NCBI GenBank assembly: GCA_034509495.1
Contig: CM067511.1
Coordinates: 28,935,990 to 28,999,989, forward strand
DNA from: Acestrorhynchus altus
Lineage: Eukaryota; Chordata; Actinopteri; Characiformes; Acestrorhynchidae
Direction of reading: 5' to 3'
DNA length: 64,000 nt
Shown: positions 8,441 to 21,320 of the stretch, piece by piece
Layout of the letters: every line of letters starts with the position of its first letter
Position numbering within the stretch: the stretch's first letter is position 1
The notes under the pieces: model-generated
Told to the model about the DNA's origin: nothing
What the model saw: the letters and a program-made list of their open reading frames with translations, nothing else
Databases searched by the model: none
Program-made: the position numbers and the translations under genes

Positions 8441-9526
8441 ATGACTCTGAGCTCCGGCATGTCGGAGGCGTCCGCGCTCTCGGAGGACACGGACATCGAC
8501 GTGGTGGGCGAGGGCGAGGAGGGCGAGGGGCGCGCGCGCGCCTACGCCGGCGAGGTGGCACGCATGCGCGTCGGCGGAGCGGACGACGACGATGACGACG
8601 AGCACGCGCTGCTGGCCGGATCGCCGCCGTGCGCGGACCTCTCGGCGGCGTCGGCGGCCTCCGCGTGCCGCCCGGCGGGCAAGAGCGCGCTGGTGAAGCC
8701 TCCTTACTCGTACATCGCGCTGATCACCATGGCCATCCTGCAGAGCCCCAAGAAGCGGCTGACGCTCAGCGAGATCTGCGACTTCATCAGCGGCCGCTTC
8801 CCCTACTACCGCGAGAAGTTCCCCGCGTGGCAGAACTCCATCCGACACAACCTGTCGCTCAACGACTGCTTCGTCAAGATCCCGCGCGAGCCGGGCAACC
8901 CGGGCAAGGGCAACTACTGGACGCTGGACCCGGAGTCGGCCGACATGTTCGACAACGGCAGCTTCCTGCGGCGCCGCAAGCGCTTCAAGCGGCAGCACGC
9001 GCCCGAGCTGCTGCGCGAGCACGCCGCAGCCGCCGCGGCCGCCGCCGCCGCCGCCTTCCTGCCCGGGCACGCGCACGGGCCCTACGCCTACGGACCATAC
9101 GGCACCTGCGGGGGCTACGGCCTCGCCCTGCCGCCCTACCACGCGCACTCTGCGCTCTTTGCCTTCCAGCAGCAGCAGCAGCAGCAGCAGCCTCCACCTC
9201 CTCCACATTCGCACCCTGCGCCCACCCGCCACGGAGGCACCCTCATCCCCGCGCCTTCTCTCATGCCTGCCACGGCCGAGCTCGCGCGCTCCCGCTTCTA
9301 CCCACCCCTCAGCCCGGGGATTTCGTCGCCCCCTCCTCCGCACGTGCACACCGCCCCCAAATCCTCCCCGTTCTCCATCGAGAGCCTGATCGGGAGCAGC
9401 GCGCAGCGGACTTCCCCCGGGGTCCCGGGACCGCCGCTACTTCCTCAGCCGTCCCCGGGAGGCCGTGCTGCGGCCGTGTTGGATGCCTTCGCAAGCCGGG
9501 TGGTCAGCGGCACGAGCGGCTGTTGA
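8441..9526 (+). CDS. foxd1: Forkhead box D1 transcription factor
   Basis: A complete intronless CDS of 361 codons. Residues 1-30 hold an acidic FoxD-type N-terminus with SEDTDIDVVGEGE, followed by an Asp run (48-53). The forkhead winged-helix domain spans about 86-184: it opens KPPYSYIALITMAI, has the recognition helix WQNSIRHNLSLNDCF (130-144), wing motif GKGNYWTLDP (156-164) and the basic end RRRKRFKR that doubles as nuclear localisation signal. After it come 11 alanines (195-205), 8 glutamines (243-250) and 5 prolines, then FSIESLIG (311-318), the eh1-like Groucho/TLE-binding motif of FoxD repressors. FoxD1 is a nuclear DNA-binding regulator of retina, kidney stroma and diencephalon patterning. 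The ATG has G at -3; a stop precedes it in frame at 8387. The forkhead domain alone cannot separate FoxD paralogues; adjacency to btf3, as in human, decides for foxd1. Confidence 0.95.
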   Translation: MTLSSGMSEASALSEDTDIDVVGEGEEGEGRARAYAGEVARMRVGGADDDDDDEHALLAGSPPCADLSAASAASACRPAGKSALVKPPYSYIALITMAILQSPKKRLTLSEICDFISGRFPYYREKFPAWQNSIRHNLSLNDCFVKIPREPGNPGKGNYWTLDPESADMFDNGSFLRRRKRFKRQHAPELLREHAAAAAAAAAAAFLPGHAHGPYAYGPYGTCGGYGLALPPYHAHSALFAFQQQQQQQQPPPPPHSHPAPTRHGGTLIPAPSLMPATAELARSRFYPPLSPGISSPPPPHVHTAPKSSPFSIESLIGSSAQRTSPGVPGPPLLPQPSPGGRAAAVLDAFASRVVSGTSGC

Positions 9527-9889
9527 ACAAGAAATCAAACCTTAAAAACACTTTTTTAAAAAGACAAAAACAAAACAGTGACACACAAACGCGCCCTGTG
9601 TTTAAGGTAGGATTATTTTTGTATCGTTTTTGTTTTTGTTGCTTTGACTTTTTTTTGTTTGTTTGTTATGCACAGCTGGATGGTGGACGTGAACGCTTTT
9701 CGTGCCCATACTCAAGCTGTGACAAATTAAAAGATATATATTTATGTTAAACGTTTTAGTTCGAGCTACTTTTTCTCCCCAGTCTGACTGTAATTACGCG
9801 CAGGGCATCTCAGGATCACGGCGAGGATTTCTGCATTCTCCGAACAAAACCTAAAGATAAAAGTGTCCAGTTTTCACAAGGACTGTCTG

Positions 9890-9942
<53 letters not shown>

Positions 9943-10150
9943 AGTCTGGAGAAGCAAACCCCCTTTCTCCTGTTTTAAAGTGTGCTTTGTAATGACAGTT
10001 AAAGACATTGATCGAGAGTTTTGATGCAATGTGTGCTTATATCAGTAATAAAATGTACCTTATTTGGTAAGTTGTATACTCGGAGTGTGCTATTTTTACA
10101 CAGTTTGTTTTACAATAAGAATAAATATTGTTTTACAAAACAATTTGCGT
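9527..10150 (+). other. foxd1: foxd1 3' UTR with (TG)n tract and poly(A) signals
   Basis: After the stop the sequence turns AT-rich. Candidate poly(A) signals are ATTAAA at 9726-9731, AATAAA at 10047-10052 (followed by a GT-rich stretch near 10082, the best candidate) and AATAAA at 10120-10125. A (TG)n tract at 9893-9937 lies inside. The end of the transcript is inferred at about 10070 or 10145. Confidence 0.7.
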
Positions 10151-10637
10151 GGAAATTAACTTATTAGTAGCTTATTAAAAACGTTGAAACTCGCCGTGTT
10201 ACAAACCTAACTTATTTAATGGCTAGAAAATAATATCTCGCAGTTTTCACGGGATAAACATGTCTCACCAAAACAGAAATTTTGCACATTTCCAGTGTAA
10301 GTCTGTGCACACATATATTGGAAAAATGGACACAATGTAAAGAACAGCTACCACATTTACAAAGCTGAACTTTTTGCCTGACAGCCACCATATCTATGAT
10401 TTAAATAATAGTAAAGTACCTCATAACTAACTATCCGTCATAACCCTAACTTATTCTGGAAAACACCGACTTTTATTTTCATACTGAAGTTGTTGAGAAA
10501 TTAAAATTCAGAGTGTTTTGACACAAAATTGTTCACTTTGGAGAAGCTTTGATTTCTTTACTGTGGTGTTGAATGGAGTCAGGGGTCTGTAAGTCTACCA
10601 TACAATCTATTTTATCCTCCCATCAAAACCACTAAAC

Positions 10638-10860
10638 GTACACACTAAAAAAGGAGTGCAAAGCTTGTCACTGGGGCTGTGCCCTATTAAGGTACAATAA
10701 AGTACCTTTGAGTGAAAATTATTTTATATTGAACCAGTTTTTGTACCAGTTAAGCTACTATTATCTATCAAAAGTACAATAGTGTACTTTTGCGGATGCA
10801 TTTACAGAAGGTGTACATCTGAGCCCAATACAGTATCACAACTTTATTTTTAGTGTTTAC
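10638..10860. mobile_element. MITE with TACACACTAAAAA / TTTTTAGTGTTTA ends
   Basis: The element starts TACACACTAAAAAAGG and ends TTTATTTTTAGTGTTTA, near-complementary termini. Inside, AAGCTTGTCACTGGGGCTG and GGTACAATAAAGTACC resemble a short non-autonomous DNA transposon common in teleost genomes. No coding capacity. Confidence 0.6.
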
Positions 10861-11236
10861 ATCTCATATGTTTATATGTAATTTTAATGCATTTTTTAAT
10901 GATAAGATACAGCAGATAAGTTACTTTCTTGTGTCAAAAACTGCCAAGATGTTTCACTGTGTAACATTAAGGCATATTCATGAACTGTTTCATGTAATAA
11001 CGTTTTGTTATAACTTTTCACTGATCTGATTCTATTCACCACCACTGTAAAAAAATCTGATGGAGCTTTTTGTCAACCCCAAATGAAAGATTAAACGATT
11101 TTACATGACTTTGTTTGTATTTTTCATGCAGATATGTACACAAACTGCAGAAATTCCCATTTCACAGCATTAACATAAACAACATATTGAGCCTGTTTGT
11201 AGGTTTGTATAAGCGTATGGCCTGTGTTTGTCAAAA

Positions 11237-11237
11237 T

Positions 11238-11314
<77 letters not shown>
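11237..11314. repeat. (CAA)n-(TAA)n compound microsatellite
   Basis: About 11 CAA-type units pass straight into about 15 TAA units, as at 49500-49577. Confidence 0.97.
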
Positions 11315-11316
<2 letters not shown>

Positions 11317-11419
11317 TGGGCGTGGTTACTTCTGTCCTCTAAGTGCTTGTGGATGTTTGCACTTTGCTTCAGTAGCATTTGTTAAGGGCAAATCGCATCA
11401 CGCATTGCTTGAGGGAAGG

Positions 11420-11486
<67 letters not shown>

Positions 11487-11514
11487 ACAGAGAGACACAG
11501 AGAGAGAAAGCCTC
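11420..11514. repeat. (TG)n and GA-rich tract
   Basis: TG repeats at 11420-11484 are followed by AGAGACAGAG-type purine sequence. Confidence 0.97.
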
Positions 11515-13206
11515 TGCTGAACCCTCAGTTGAACTCCAATGCTGGGTGAGATAATGGTCTCTGATGTAGGCCTACTTTGCCTTGGCAGCATCAATTTTTT
11601 TCTGACCTAAGCAGGTCAAGTAGAATTTCACGACATCTGGCTTGTTTTTCCAGGGATATGTTATAGAGGGTGTGTTTGGTGCTTTTCAAGGCGCCGAGGT
11701 CTCTTGCTAACCTCATGCTATCCCTGGACACTGTATTATAGAATAAAAGCTCCTGAACTGTGTGTAGGGTTCTGACCACTCTAACAGTTTGGGGTGTTGG
11801 TCGTTATCGTTTATCCAGATTATGGAATTCTAGGAGAATATTAGGCTCATTTAATCTGTTAACCATGTGTACAAAAGATAGTGTTATCTGAGAGGACAAG
11901 ATGGCACTATTTATTATTACCTGTATACGTTTCGATATAAGGAATACAAACAATGTGTCCAAAGTAATGGTACCAATTCAAAAAAACATTTAAAGCAAAT
12001 ATTTCAGCATATTGAAATTAATACTCAATGTTCTATTGTTTAAGATTAAAAATGAAACCCTATAAATTCGAAAATGACAAATTATAACACTATATTAAGA
12101 AATTGTCTATACGCGACAGGAGACACATTTAAAAGCTTCTTGATATTTGTCATTTCCTTTGGTTTAACTCTCCCAAATCTGGTGTAAAATCCTGACGTTT
12201 GGTAAACGTATACTTCCAGTTTGCATGTGAACCTACGTTGAAACGTTTAACAGCTCTGAATAAACTCGTTTTTTCTAAACACAAAAAAGTCATGCTTGGT
12301 CTGAATCAAATGTGAGCATCAACTCTTTCAGATTAAAATCAGATTTTCTAATCAAAATGTAAAAAAAAAGGTAATGAGTTAATTGCAATGGACTGACTGG
12401 GAAGCATCTACACTTTCCCAGAAGATCAATAATGACCCTACGGTCTATCAGATAAGAGAAGCAGTGCGGTGACCATCTCGTGTCCTATACACAACTGTGA
12501 CCTTTCCCACATCCATCCCCATAACCCTGAACCAGGACAGGGTGAGAGGGCCGCTCTTCCACCTCCCTTACAAACTGCTCACAAAGGTCTCTCAAGGTCT
12601 CCTCTGTCGTCCTATATATTTAACAGTGATGGATGCGCTTCAAAATGAAGGTTCCTCAGACGTTCCTGGCTTATTGGGAAACAAATATAAGTGTCTATTA
12701 GGATTTGTGATTCCTCTTCACCTTTATTTTCTCCCCTTTTTAATCATGATTAGAAAACGTGCCCGTTAGAAGCGAGAATGGTGTCGCTGGACAGCTGCTC
12801 TGTGGTGTAGAAAGTTGGTTGTCATGTCTAGCAGATGTGGATTTAAGATGAGGGAGATCGGAACGATTCTTTTGATCTTATATTTGGGACCAAATGTTGG
12901 AATTACAAACAGCACTGGGTCCTTCTTCTAAACACGCTGATAGAAAACGTTCCTGCAAACGGACGCTCAGAACGATGCTTTAGAAGATCCCTGGACGGTT
13001 CTTTAAAAAAACAAATCATGTAAATGATAAACCTTATATATAGATTTTTTTTATTTACATATTTGTTGTTTATTTACCCCATTTGACTGACCTTATTCAA
13101 CACAAGTAGTCCAAATATTAATACTGAATTAAGGCTGTATTTTTAAACTAATATAGACAAACAAACAAACAATCAGCCTAAGACTCAAGCATTATTTTAG
13201 AATACT

Positions 13207-13209
<3 letters not shown>

Positions 13210-13261
<52 letters not shown>

Positions 13262-13420
13262 CACTGTGGTGCATGTGTGTGTGTGAGTGTGTGTGTGTGA
13301 GTATACGCAGGCGCAGTGATGCGCACCTCGCGTGCCTCTCTGGATGCGGAGACAGTTCAGTAGGCCAGTGCACACATACACACACACATACGCGCGCGCA
13401 CACACACACACACACACAGA
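13210..13420. repeat. (CT)n, (TG)n and (CA)n tracts
   Basis: CT at 13210-13256, TG at 13271-13300 and CA at 13373-13420 surround a short GC-rich unique piece. Confidence 0.95.
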
Positions 13421-13673
13421 GGCAGTAGTAGTGATGATGTAACCGTGCTGTTGCTATAGCGGGGACGGGAAAAGGGTCATGCTATAGTCACCCAGCACCA
13501 ATCCCCCACAACCCCTCATTAATTTAACATAACTCTCAATTTTTACCCTTCCTGTCTTCCTGTAGTCCTCAATCCACTCACATCCAATATGATGTAAATA
13601 TAGACGCTATAGGCTGTTTATAAACCCAAATAAATGTAATTATAGTTCTAAAGGAAGTGAGGATTTTGATGTA

Positions 13674-13722
<49 letters not shown>
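13674..13722. repeat. (ATT)n microsatellite
   Basis: About 16 uninterrupted ATT units. Confidence 0.98.
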
Positions 13723-13723
<1 letters not shown>

Positions 13724-14052
13724 GTTAACAGATTCTTTGTGCATTGAGCCTTAGGCATTTATTTTGTTTTAATAGTTTTAACCCCTTAATCCCACAGGGA
13801 ATGTTATATCACCAGACAAGCAATGAAAATAATAATAAAGCAGGAGAAAAAAATTAAAACCTTTGTTATATAGAGATATGCAATTAAATCAGGGTGAATT
13901 AATACAATATTATATAGAAGACATAAGTTACATAAATAACTTTGTGTAGCTACATTATACTGATGTATTATTGGTCCAAAACCAAGTAGCAAGGCTGCTG
14001 TTAAATAACTAAAATATGTCTGTGGTCATTTTAATGTTTTTTTTTTTAATAT

Positions 14053-14112
<60 letters not shown>

Positions 14113-14116
14113 CACA
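14053..14116. repeat. (CA)n with internal (CACG)n
   Basis: CA repeats enclose five GCAC-type units (14081-14100), giving a CpG-containing block inside the tract. Confidence 0.97.
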
Positions 14117-14589
14117 ATTGAGGTGAAGATCTAATCTTCTAAGTCCACATGTTCCGCTCCTACCGTCCACAGATGTAATCTACACGCACGTGCAGAGTGT
14201 GTAATCTGCAGGTGTGCAGTCTTACACTCTGTGGTGTGAGATTTATAGTGATTTAACAGAAAGACGATCCACACAGTATCTGAAGCCCGTTCACACACAC
14301 ACTCCCGGATTCTCAACAACCCAGGAGAATAGCTGCGACAGAAACCTTTATCTGCAACCTCTGAGAGTGTGTTTAAAGCCTTTCCCCAACATCTCTGAGC
14401 TTCAACAGGAGGTTAGGACACAAGGCCGGACAGCAGAGCCTCGGTGCTCTCTGACAAATATTTCATTTCAAGACAGATCATCATTATGTAACTGGTACAA
14501 TTACACCATTCAATAACAGCTTATACCTTCTGGTGCATTTTTAGAGTTTAATAATAGATCTACAGCTGTATTAATAACAAAAGAATCGA

Positions 14590-14591
<2 letters not shown>

Positions 14592-14636
<45 letters not shown>

Positions 14637-14651
14637 CATCATCATCATCAA
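14592..14651. repeat. (ATT)n-(ATC)n microsatellite
   Basis: ATT units change to ATC units at about 14635. Confidence 0.97.
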
Positions 14652-16396
14652 ATAATTATTTGATTTGTTGTCCCTACTTGTTACCGTTTACATGAATATC
14701 AACTAAACTTGGGGATAAAATTAAATCAAAGCAAGAATGTCCTTTCTGTGTCCAGCACTTGTCAAAGGGCTGTTTCTGAACACTTGGGGGTCTCATCCAA
14801 AAACTAACTAAAAATGAGTTCATTAATTCTTAACAAGATAATATAACATAATAGATATATATATATTTTTAACGATTTCATAAATAAATTCAATTTCATA
14901 TAAAATATAGAAATACCAAATTAAATGCATTCAATATTAATATAAATTACACTGAATATATTTATTGTGTTAATATTTTATAACTGGCAAAATGATTAAA
15001 ACAGTAAATACCTACATACCAGTGGAGCCGCTCGTCTCCTCAGCAATTACTTATAACGCTAACTGCAAGAAACGGCTCTAGTCACTGAGATGGGGTCCTC
15101 AAGGGTATGTCGTCAGTAGCTTTTAGGAGTGGTCATTTTCACTGCAATTTTAGATTTTAAATGTAGTTTAAAGTTTTTAAACACACTTTCAGGACTTCAT
15201 GTGTTTTCATTTAATTTGTTTTCTATTAAAAAGAAAGACAATGCACCATTGTGTGCAGGGCAAAAGATGAAGTGGTGTAAAATATTGCATTTGTTTATTT
15301 TGATTTGTTTTTTATTTACACTATATATTTAAGATGAAGTAATTTTAAGGTTTAATTTACATTTTTTTTTTTGCATTTTTTTTTTTGATTTTCTGAAACA
15401 GGAAAAGATGAACTTCTAAATAAACTATATTTGAAAAATATCCCAAAACCTGAAACCTTTTAATCACACAATGTTGATTCTGAGATTAAGAGAAGCAATC
15501 AAATGTCTCACATCTATACAGAAAGCATCATATATTGCAGCATCAATAACACTTTTCTTTTTATTATAATTGTTTAATTGTTAATGTTATTGTTGTTGTT
15601 TTACTGCTGAGATTGACCAAGACTACATTCTGAACCCACTGAACTTTCTTCTTCACTTATTACATTAATGCTATTACACATCTATTACACACTTGTTAGC
15701 ATAGTAATATGAGTGTAACATGTACCTTCTCTAGATAGAAAGTGAGGAACCTCTCATAAGGGTTAATTCTGAATAATGCTTGGTGCTTTTTTAACATTGC
15801 ATTTAACGCAGAGTTTGAAGCATGTTTGCAGATTCCATCCTCGCATTTAGCTGCAGATGTGAGCTGCCACATATCAAAAAGCAAACCCCAAGTGAAAATA
15901 CACACACAGTCCCCACCATGCACCCAGTACAGCTCAGGAAGTAGTGGATGGAGCTGCCTCCACACTCCACACCAAAGAATAACATCCAAACACTGGAGCT
16001 CATAATTCATGTTGGTACTTTCATGATGCTGGAGCAATCTAAATACAGAGTTCAGTGGCAGGCTGGTGGGGGTTGGCCAAAAGTGGTCAAACATTTTTTC
16101 TTCCATTTGCTTAAAGTTTCCTTGCCTCCTTCTGGCTTAGTGTGACCCACGATCCCCAGTTAGTTTATCCAGTAGGCTGTGGGTCAGAGTTTATTGGGAT
16201 GAAGGCTAAACCCATAATATTGTGGCAAAAGGTAAACACTAAAAGCCAAAGGGGGTAATTACAACATGGGAGATAACATATACACTCTTCACAAACCACT
16301 GATGCTTAATGGTAGATTAAATAATCCAATTAATCTGAATGAAGTGTTGCCCAAACCATTTTAATGCAGTACACCAAGTGTAATGCAACATTTTGT

Positions 16397-16399
<3 letters not shown>

Positions 16400-16482
<83 letters not shown>

Positions 16483-16500
16483 CACACGCACACACACACA
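16400..16500. repeat. (CA)n microsatellite, about 100 bp
   Basis: Almost pure CA with two CGCA interruptions near its right end. Confidence 0.98.
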
Positions 16501-18610
16501 TACCTCTATCATAGAATACTGAATTTCCTTAATTCTGAGTTGGAAGTCAAATGTCAATGTTGTTTTAAAACTTACAGCTTCACTACATAGTTCATCCTTA
16601 TAGTCCATACATGGAAACTGCAAAAACAGCCTCACATTTCTTTGATGTTATTTTGTGCTTTTTGAATGAGTACAGTGTAGCCAATCAGAACAGAGCTCAT
16701 TTATGTTTGACAGAGTATCTCTAAGAATAAGAAAAGGCTTTTGGAACATCATGCAGATCATGTTTTTTAGTGAAATGTTGTAAACTGTTATATGTAAAAG
16801 TTTGGGGAAATTGCATGGAAATAAATACTTTACAGGATCCTTTACAGAAAAACAAATTTGAAAAATGTCAGCAATTTCTTTAAAATTTTGGTTAAAAAAA
16901 TCCTTTGTGTTTTGTGCAGAAGTGTGTTTTACTTAGAGGACGTGTACTTCTTCTCACATTATGACCAGGGCACTTCACACAGCTTGTGAATTCTTGTTAC
17001 AGTGGAGCTCCACTTTGCTTTTGTTAGTTTGCTTGTTGATTTATGCATAGCAGCTGGTCTTTAGCTGGAGGCATTTTAACAGCTTTAAAAATGGAATCAT
17101 TAATAATTTACTGGACCAGTATGTTATTAAGACTGCATAAAGCAAATACTCAATCCATAACTGACAACAATCTATGACTGCATCCATTAATTTAGAAATA
17201 AATGTGGAAAATTGGTGAAGTGCAACTCTTTTATCAGATGTGTGGCGGCTGATTTAAACCACCCACTTAGAGAGGAGTGTTGTTTTGAAGTCAAATGGTA
17301 ATGAAGAGAAAGCACCAGTTAACTTAAACTGCATTACAATAAGTGCAAAAGAGTTTGTGCATACAATTCAAAGGAAAAAATATACGAGTGAGTGAAGCTA
17401 CTTTTACTAATTTGTTATTCTTGTTTCCAAGTTATGAATAAAAACAAATATAACAAATAAACCCAATTCATTTCAGCTACTATAAATCATATGTGCTGTA
17501 TTTTTAAATAACATAAATATAACCTTTTAAAGAACAAACTATTCTGTCCATCAAAAGAAAATGACCTGAAGAACTTGAGCAATGTGAACACTGATGGGAA
17601 TTACTTTGTAGTAGTTGCTGAATAAATACTGGTTTACACTTCTCTACATTTGAATGCACAATTACTGTTTTTGTCTTTCATTTATTCTGAGAAATGAAAA
17701 ATAAAGCACAAAACAAAACCAAAAAAAACAAACAAAACAAAACACTGAAGCAGACGAACTGCTATTTTAGTGACACTTCACTTGTGATGCTAATATATAT
17801 TGTGTCCTACAATGGATCGCAGGGTGGAATGGATTCGGTTAAATGCCATCAAACTGTGGAAGCAAACATCACACCTTCTGTAAAAATGGTAAGATGAAAA
17901 GGGGATGATGTCTACAAAATCACCTTGATGATTCTAAACCCACATCAAAATCCACAAATTCGTAAAGGCTCTGAGACTGGCTTGCCGTGGTGCTGGCCAT
18001 GTGAGATCCCCATAATTTTCCTTTTTTTTTTGGTCATCTTTTATCTTTTATCTATTTGGTCGTCTTAGCTACTTACCGTAACAGATATGAACTACTGAAA
18101 ATCCAGTGCTGTGATATCACAGTAATTATAATATGACGATATAACACGATGCCTCATTTGAAATACATCTCAAAAAGCTTCAAATGTGCAGTATGCTGAA
18201 TGATGCAGAACTAAGCACATAAGCCGGTGGACACAAGCAGTTTTGACTCAAAACACCATTCAGATAACAGGTGTTACCGAATGTGCTTTTGACAATGATG
18301 GCAATGGTGATAATAGTGATAATAGTGATAGTGATACTGTCAACATATAAACACAAATGTAGCTAATTACATACCATGGAACACACACTAACACTTTGAT
18401 TAAATTCTCCATTGAGCATATTTTCCCTGAATTCTTTGACAGTTTGTGTGTGTATGTGTGGGTGTGTGTTAAACAGAAGACTGACAAGAAAAAGAAGAGT
18501 AAAAAGGCAGTGAATGCCCTTCATGGGGGGTGTTGAATCCTTTTCTGATCTATTCACATTGCAGCCCAGCAACACTTACCCTCTGCAGCTTGCTGTGTAG
18601 TGATGAATTT

Positions 18611-18612
<2 letters not shown>

Positions 18613-18652
<40 letters not shown>
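18613..18652. repeat. (TG)n microsatellite
   Basis: Twenty uninterrupted TG units. Confidence 0.98.
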
Positions 18653-18656
<4 letters not shown>

Positions 18657-20798
18657 ACGCTCCATTAGCGAGTTTCAGAACTAAAGCCAGGTCTGAATAC
18701 AGCACCAATTAGAGAGAGTTAGAGAGCCCGCTATCCCACCAGCCTCTACCACCCAACTTCAGTCAATTACTTCTCTCTCCTTTCATGCTCCTTCTTTTCT
18801 CTTCCTCTTCCTTTCACTCTTTTATCCTCTGTACTTTCTCTTTTTTGGGCTCTCTTTTCTTTTTTCCTCAGACGTCTGTATCTTTGCCTCCTTTTCTGCC
18901 TCTTTTGAGCTTTCTTCATTTCACTCCCATGCTGAAACATTATGCCCTTTTTTCATTTCATCCTGTGTTCCTGTCTGAAAGATTGTGCCTGATCACGGTT
19001 GAGGGCACACCAAGGGAATTCCTCTGGAGAGGTTATGAAAATATGACAAATAGGTCCGCTATGCTATGGCCCTTTTGATGCTCATTTTCAAAGCCTGCCA
19101 GTCCTACACAATGTCCAAAGAGCATCGGCAATGGGGTGGTAGACAACACAAGTACATATTTATACTTTTAATCACATCCACCACAGCCTGCCCTCTATCT
19201 CTTTCTCTCACACACCTAGTATTTATTACCATGTGAGGTCATTTATTGACTCTAATGATACTGTAACAAAATAACATCTGAAAGTCAATTAGAAGGAAAA
19301 GATGTTTTTTTTAATTAATGAGTGGCTTCAATAAAAGAACATTAATGACATTTTATATATCTGTGTTTGTTTGTTCCTCACAAGCACAGCAGTATGGTAC
19401 AAATCTGCAGACACACTTGCATGCAAGAAATGTGATATGTGTGTATGACAGTATGCAAAACCATACACATGTACACTGAAAACTCAAACGTCACGGGAAT
19501 TTGTCACAGTGTCCTCTGATTTTTACTATTTACGATGGGATCTAAAGCATGCCTGGCCTGTGAGATATGCATGTGGGGCCTCCTGCACTGAATGTGGATG
19601 TGATTTCTGCCAGAGTCACTTGTCTCTAAGAACAATTCCAGCCAGATGCTGCTGGTCATGATCATCACCACCCACTCTGCAATCCACTGTGGGTGGTAAT
19701 GCCTTGTACACATTCCCTGTACACATGTAACACTGTAAATCCAGGAATGTTAAATGCTGCAAACAACATGGAAGTCCCCTCCATCTGGCACCAAATTAGA
19801 GGCCTCACTCCGATAACTCATGTCACCTTGCCATGAGCACACCGGCAAGTGTTCAACCTCATTCACAACATAATACACCTGTTGTCAATCCCAAGGCATC
19901 TCCTGAGGTAACATCACTTTATAATCAATATATAAACTGCTATGTCTATTTATGGCATTTGGGAAATAAGGAACAGAAAAATGATTCATTTATAAAAAAT
20001 ATAATTTTATGTCTTCCTGACATCCAGACACAATTTATGGAGAAAACATTAGCAATACTAAGTAATTCATAAATGAGTACTTAAGAGTATTCTTAAAACT
20101 TTGAGAATTTGTAAGTAGTATTTATATTTATTTTGTATTCTGACCCATTTTCGTTAATTTAAACAACTCATGGAGATTTGAGGTTTTGACATCATCTATG
20201 ACTTTAATTATATTAGAGCATATTTCAGTTTGATATTGCTGTTAAATGAATACACAAAACAAAAAAATGGTCATTTTGACCATATACATTATGAATCAGC
20301 ATCTCATCTCCCCAAACCAGCTGTTTTTAACCACCATTTCAGTGTGATGTCATCACTTTGACAAGCCGGATACTAGTTACCTCAGAAAACATTTTCATAA
20401 TAATGATGAAATTAAAAAAAGATAACAACAGATTAAAACAATGTCAGTATAATAGACAGTAAACAAGGCAGCAGAAATGTTCTCATGAACAGAAAAATGA
20501 CTGCAGGTGATGTTGTACTGATGCTTCAGAGCCTCAGGCCTCAGATCAGGATCGCGATGCTTCTTGAGTTAATGAGAGCTCTTCGTCTGACTGCTTGGAC
20601 AACACTCTGAAATAAAGGTGTCTGAACAATCAAAATCTACTCAAGCTGCTCCAGATGTTTCAGGTTCTTATGGTAGGTTGATCCAGATGACCAAATATGT
20701 AGCGCTAGGCTATTTAGCAAAAACAATAACAAGAACTGGGACTAGTTCTAAGTTATGTCAAATACAATGGACAAGTTATAATGAATAATACTTTTATA

Positions 20799-20831
20799 CA
20801 ACAACAAAAACAACAACAACAAAACAACAAA

Positions 20832-20886
<55 letters not shown>
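20799..20886. repeat. (CAA)n-(TTA)n compound microsatellite
   Basis: Imperfect ACAACAAA repeats are followed by about 17 TTA units. Confidence 0.96.
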
Positions 20887-20887
<1 letters not shown>

Positions 20888-21019
20888 CTCATAAAGTGTA
20901 AGAAACACATTATTAGATGACTTTTCTACAAAAGTCTAAATACTAATATTAAATTAAATATTACATTTCACTGTTTTTAAAGGAATACTTTAAAATAGCT
21001 CATTTCAAGCTCTCGGTAT

Positions 21020-21320
21020 TACTTATATATTGGACTCTCTGTGCAATAAACAGTTTTCAAGTGCAATAATAATGTGCAATAATGTGCACTACACCCTCCT
21101 ACAGGACTCTTTTTCTCATGCACTATTGTCTATATTGTATATTGTAATATAGTCTGTATATTATATATCCTATATATTTATATAGTGCTGCATACCTCTA
21201 CTAAAGTATTTTTTTCTGCCTTTTTTCTGCTTACTGTACTGATGCTGCTACTGGAACCTTAATTTCCCTGAAGGAACCCTCCCAAGGGATCAATAAAGTT
21301 CTAATCTATTCTATTCTAAT
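21020..21320 (+). mobile_element. Non-LTR retrotransposon 3' tail
   Basis: The end CTTAATTTCCCTGAAGG ... CCCAAGGGATCAATAAAGTT followed by CTATTCTATT resembles the 3' tail shared by fish LINE-type elements. The upstream GTGCAATAATGTGCAC text belongs to the same tail. No reverse transcriptase remains. Confidence 0.6.

Larger units (their letters stand above)
8060..9490. other. CpG island over foxd1
   Basis: CpG dinucleotides are dense from the promoter to the end of the CDS, in sharp contrast to the AT-rich flanks. This is typical of a developmental transcription factor promoter and exon, and also produces long spurious open frames on both strands. Confidence 0.85.
10151..20800. other. Gene desert, proximal part
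   Basis: No exon with splice sites and coding character could be recognised. The stretch holds one MITE (10638-10860), microsatellites listed separately and otherwise AT-rich unique sequence. Open frames such as 12497-12769 and 15696-16106 (minus) show no family resemblance. A small mixed-composition island lies at about 19740-19860. Confidence 0.7.

Noticed and set aside
7822..8595. 257-codon frame through the foxd1 promoter and leader
   Set aside because: It has no ATG at its start and crosses the TATA box; the serine runs come from TCC repeats.
8186..9349. 387-codon open frame antisense to foxd1
   Set aside because: It mirrors GC-rich codons of the foxd1 CDS. The product is Arg/Gly/Ala-rich with no domain, and it opens and closes with the CpG island.
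8629..9750. 373-codon plus-strand frame overlapping foxd1
   Set aside because: Shifted reading frame of the foxd1 CDS; low-complexity Arg/Ala/Pro translation with no domain, while the other frame gives a perfect forkhead domain.
15696..16106. 136-codon minus-strand frame
   Set aside because: No domain or repeat family recognised, Cys/Trp-rich random-looking translation and no splice context. Possibly chance.
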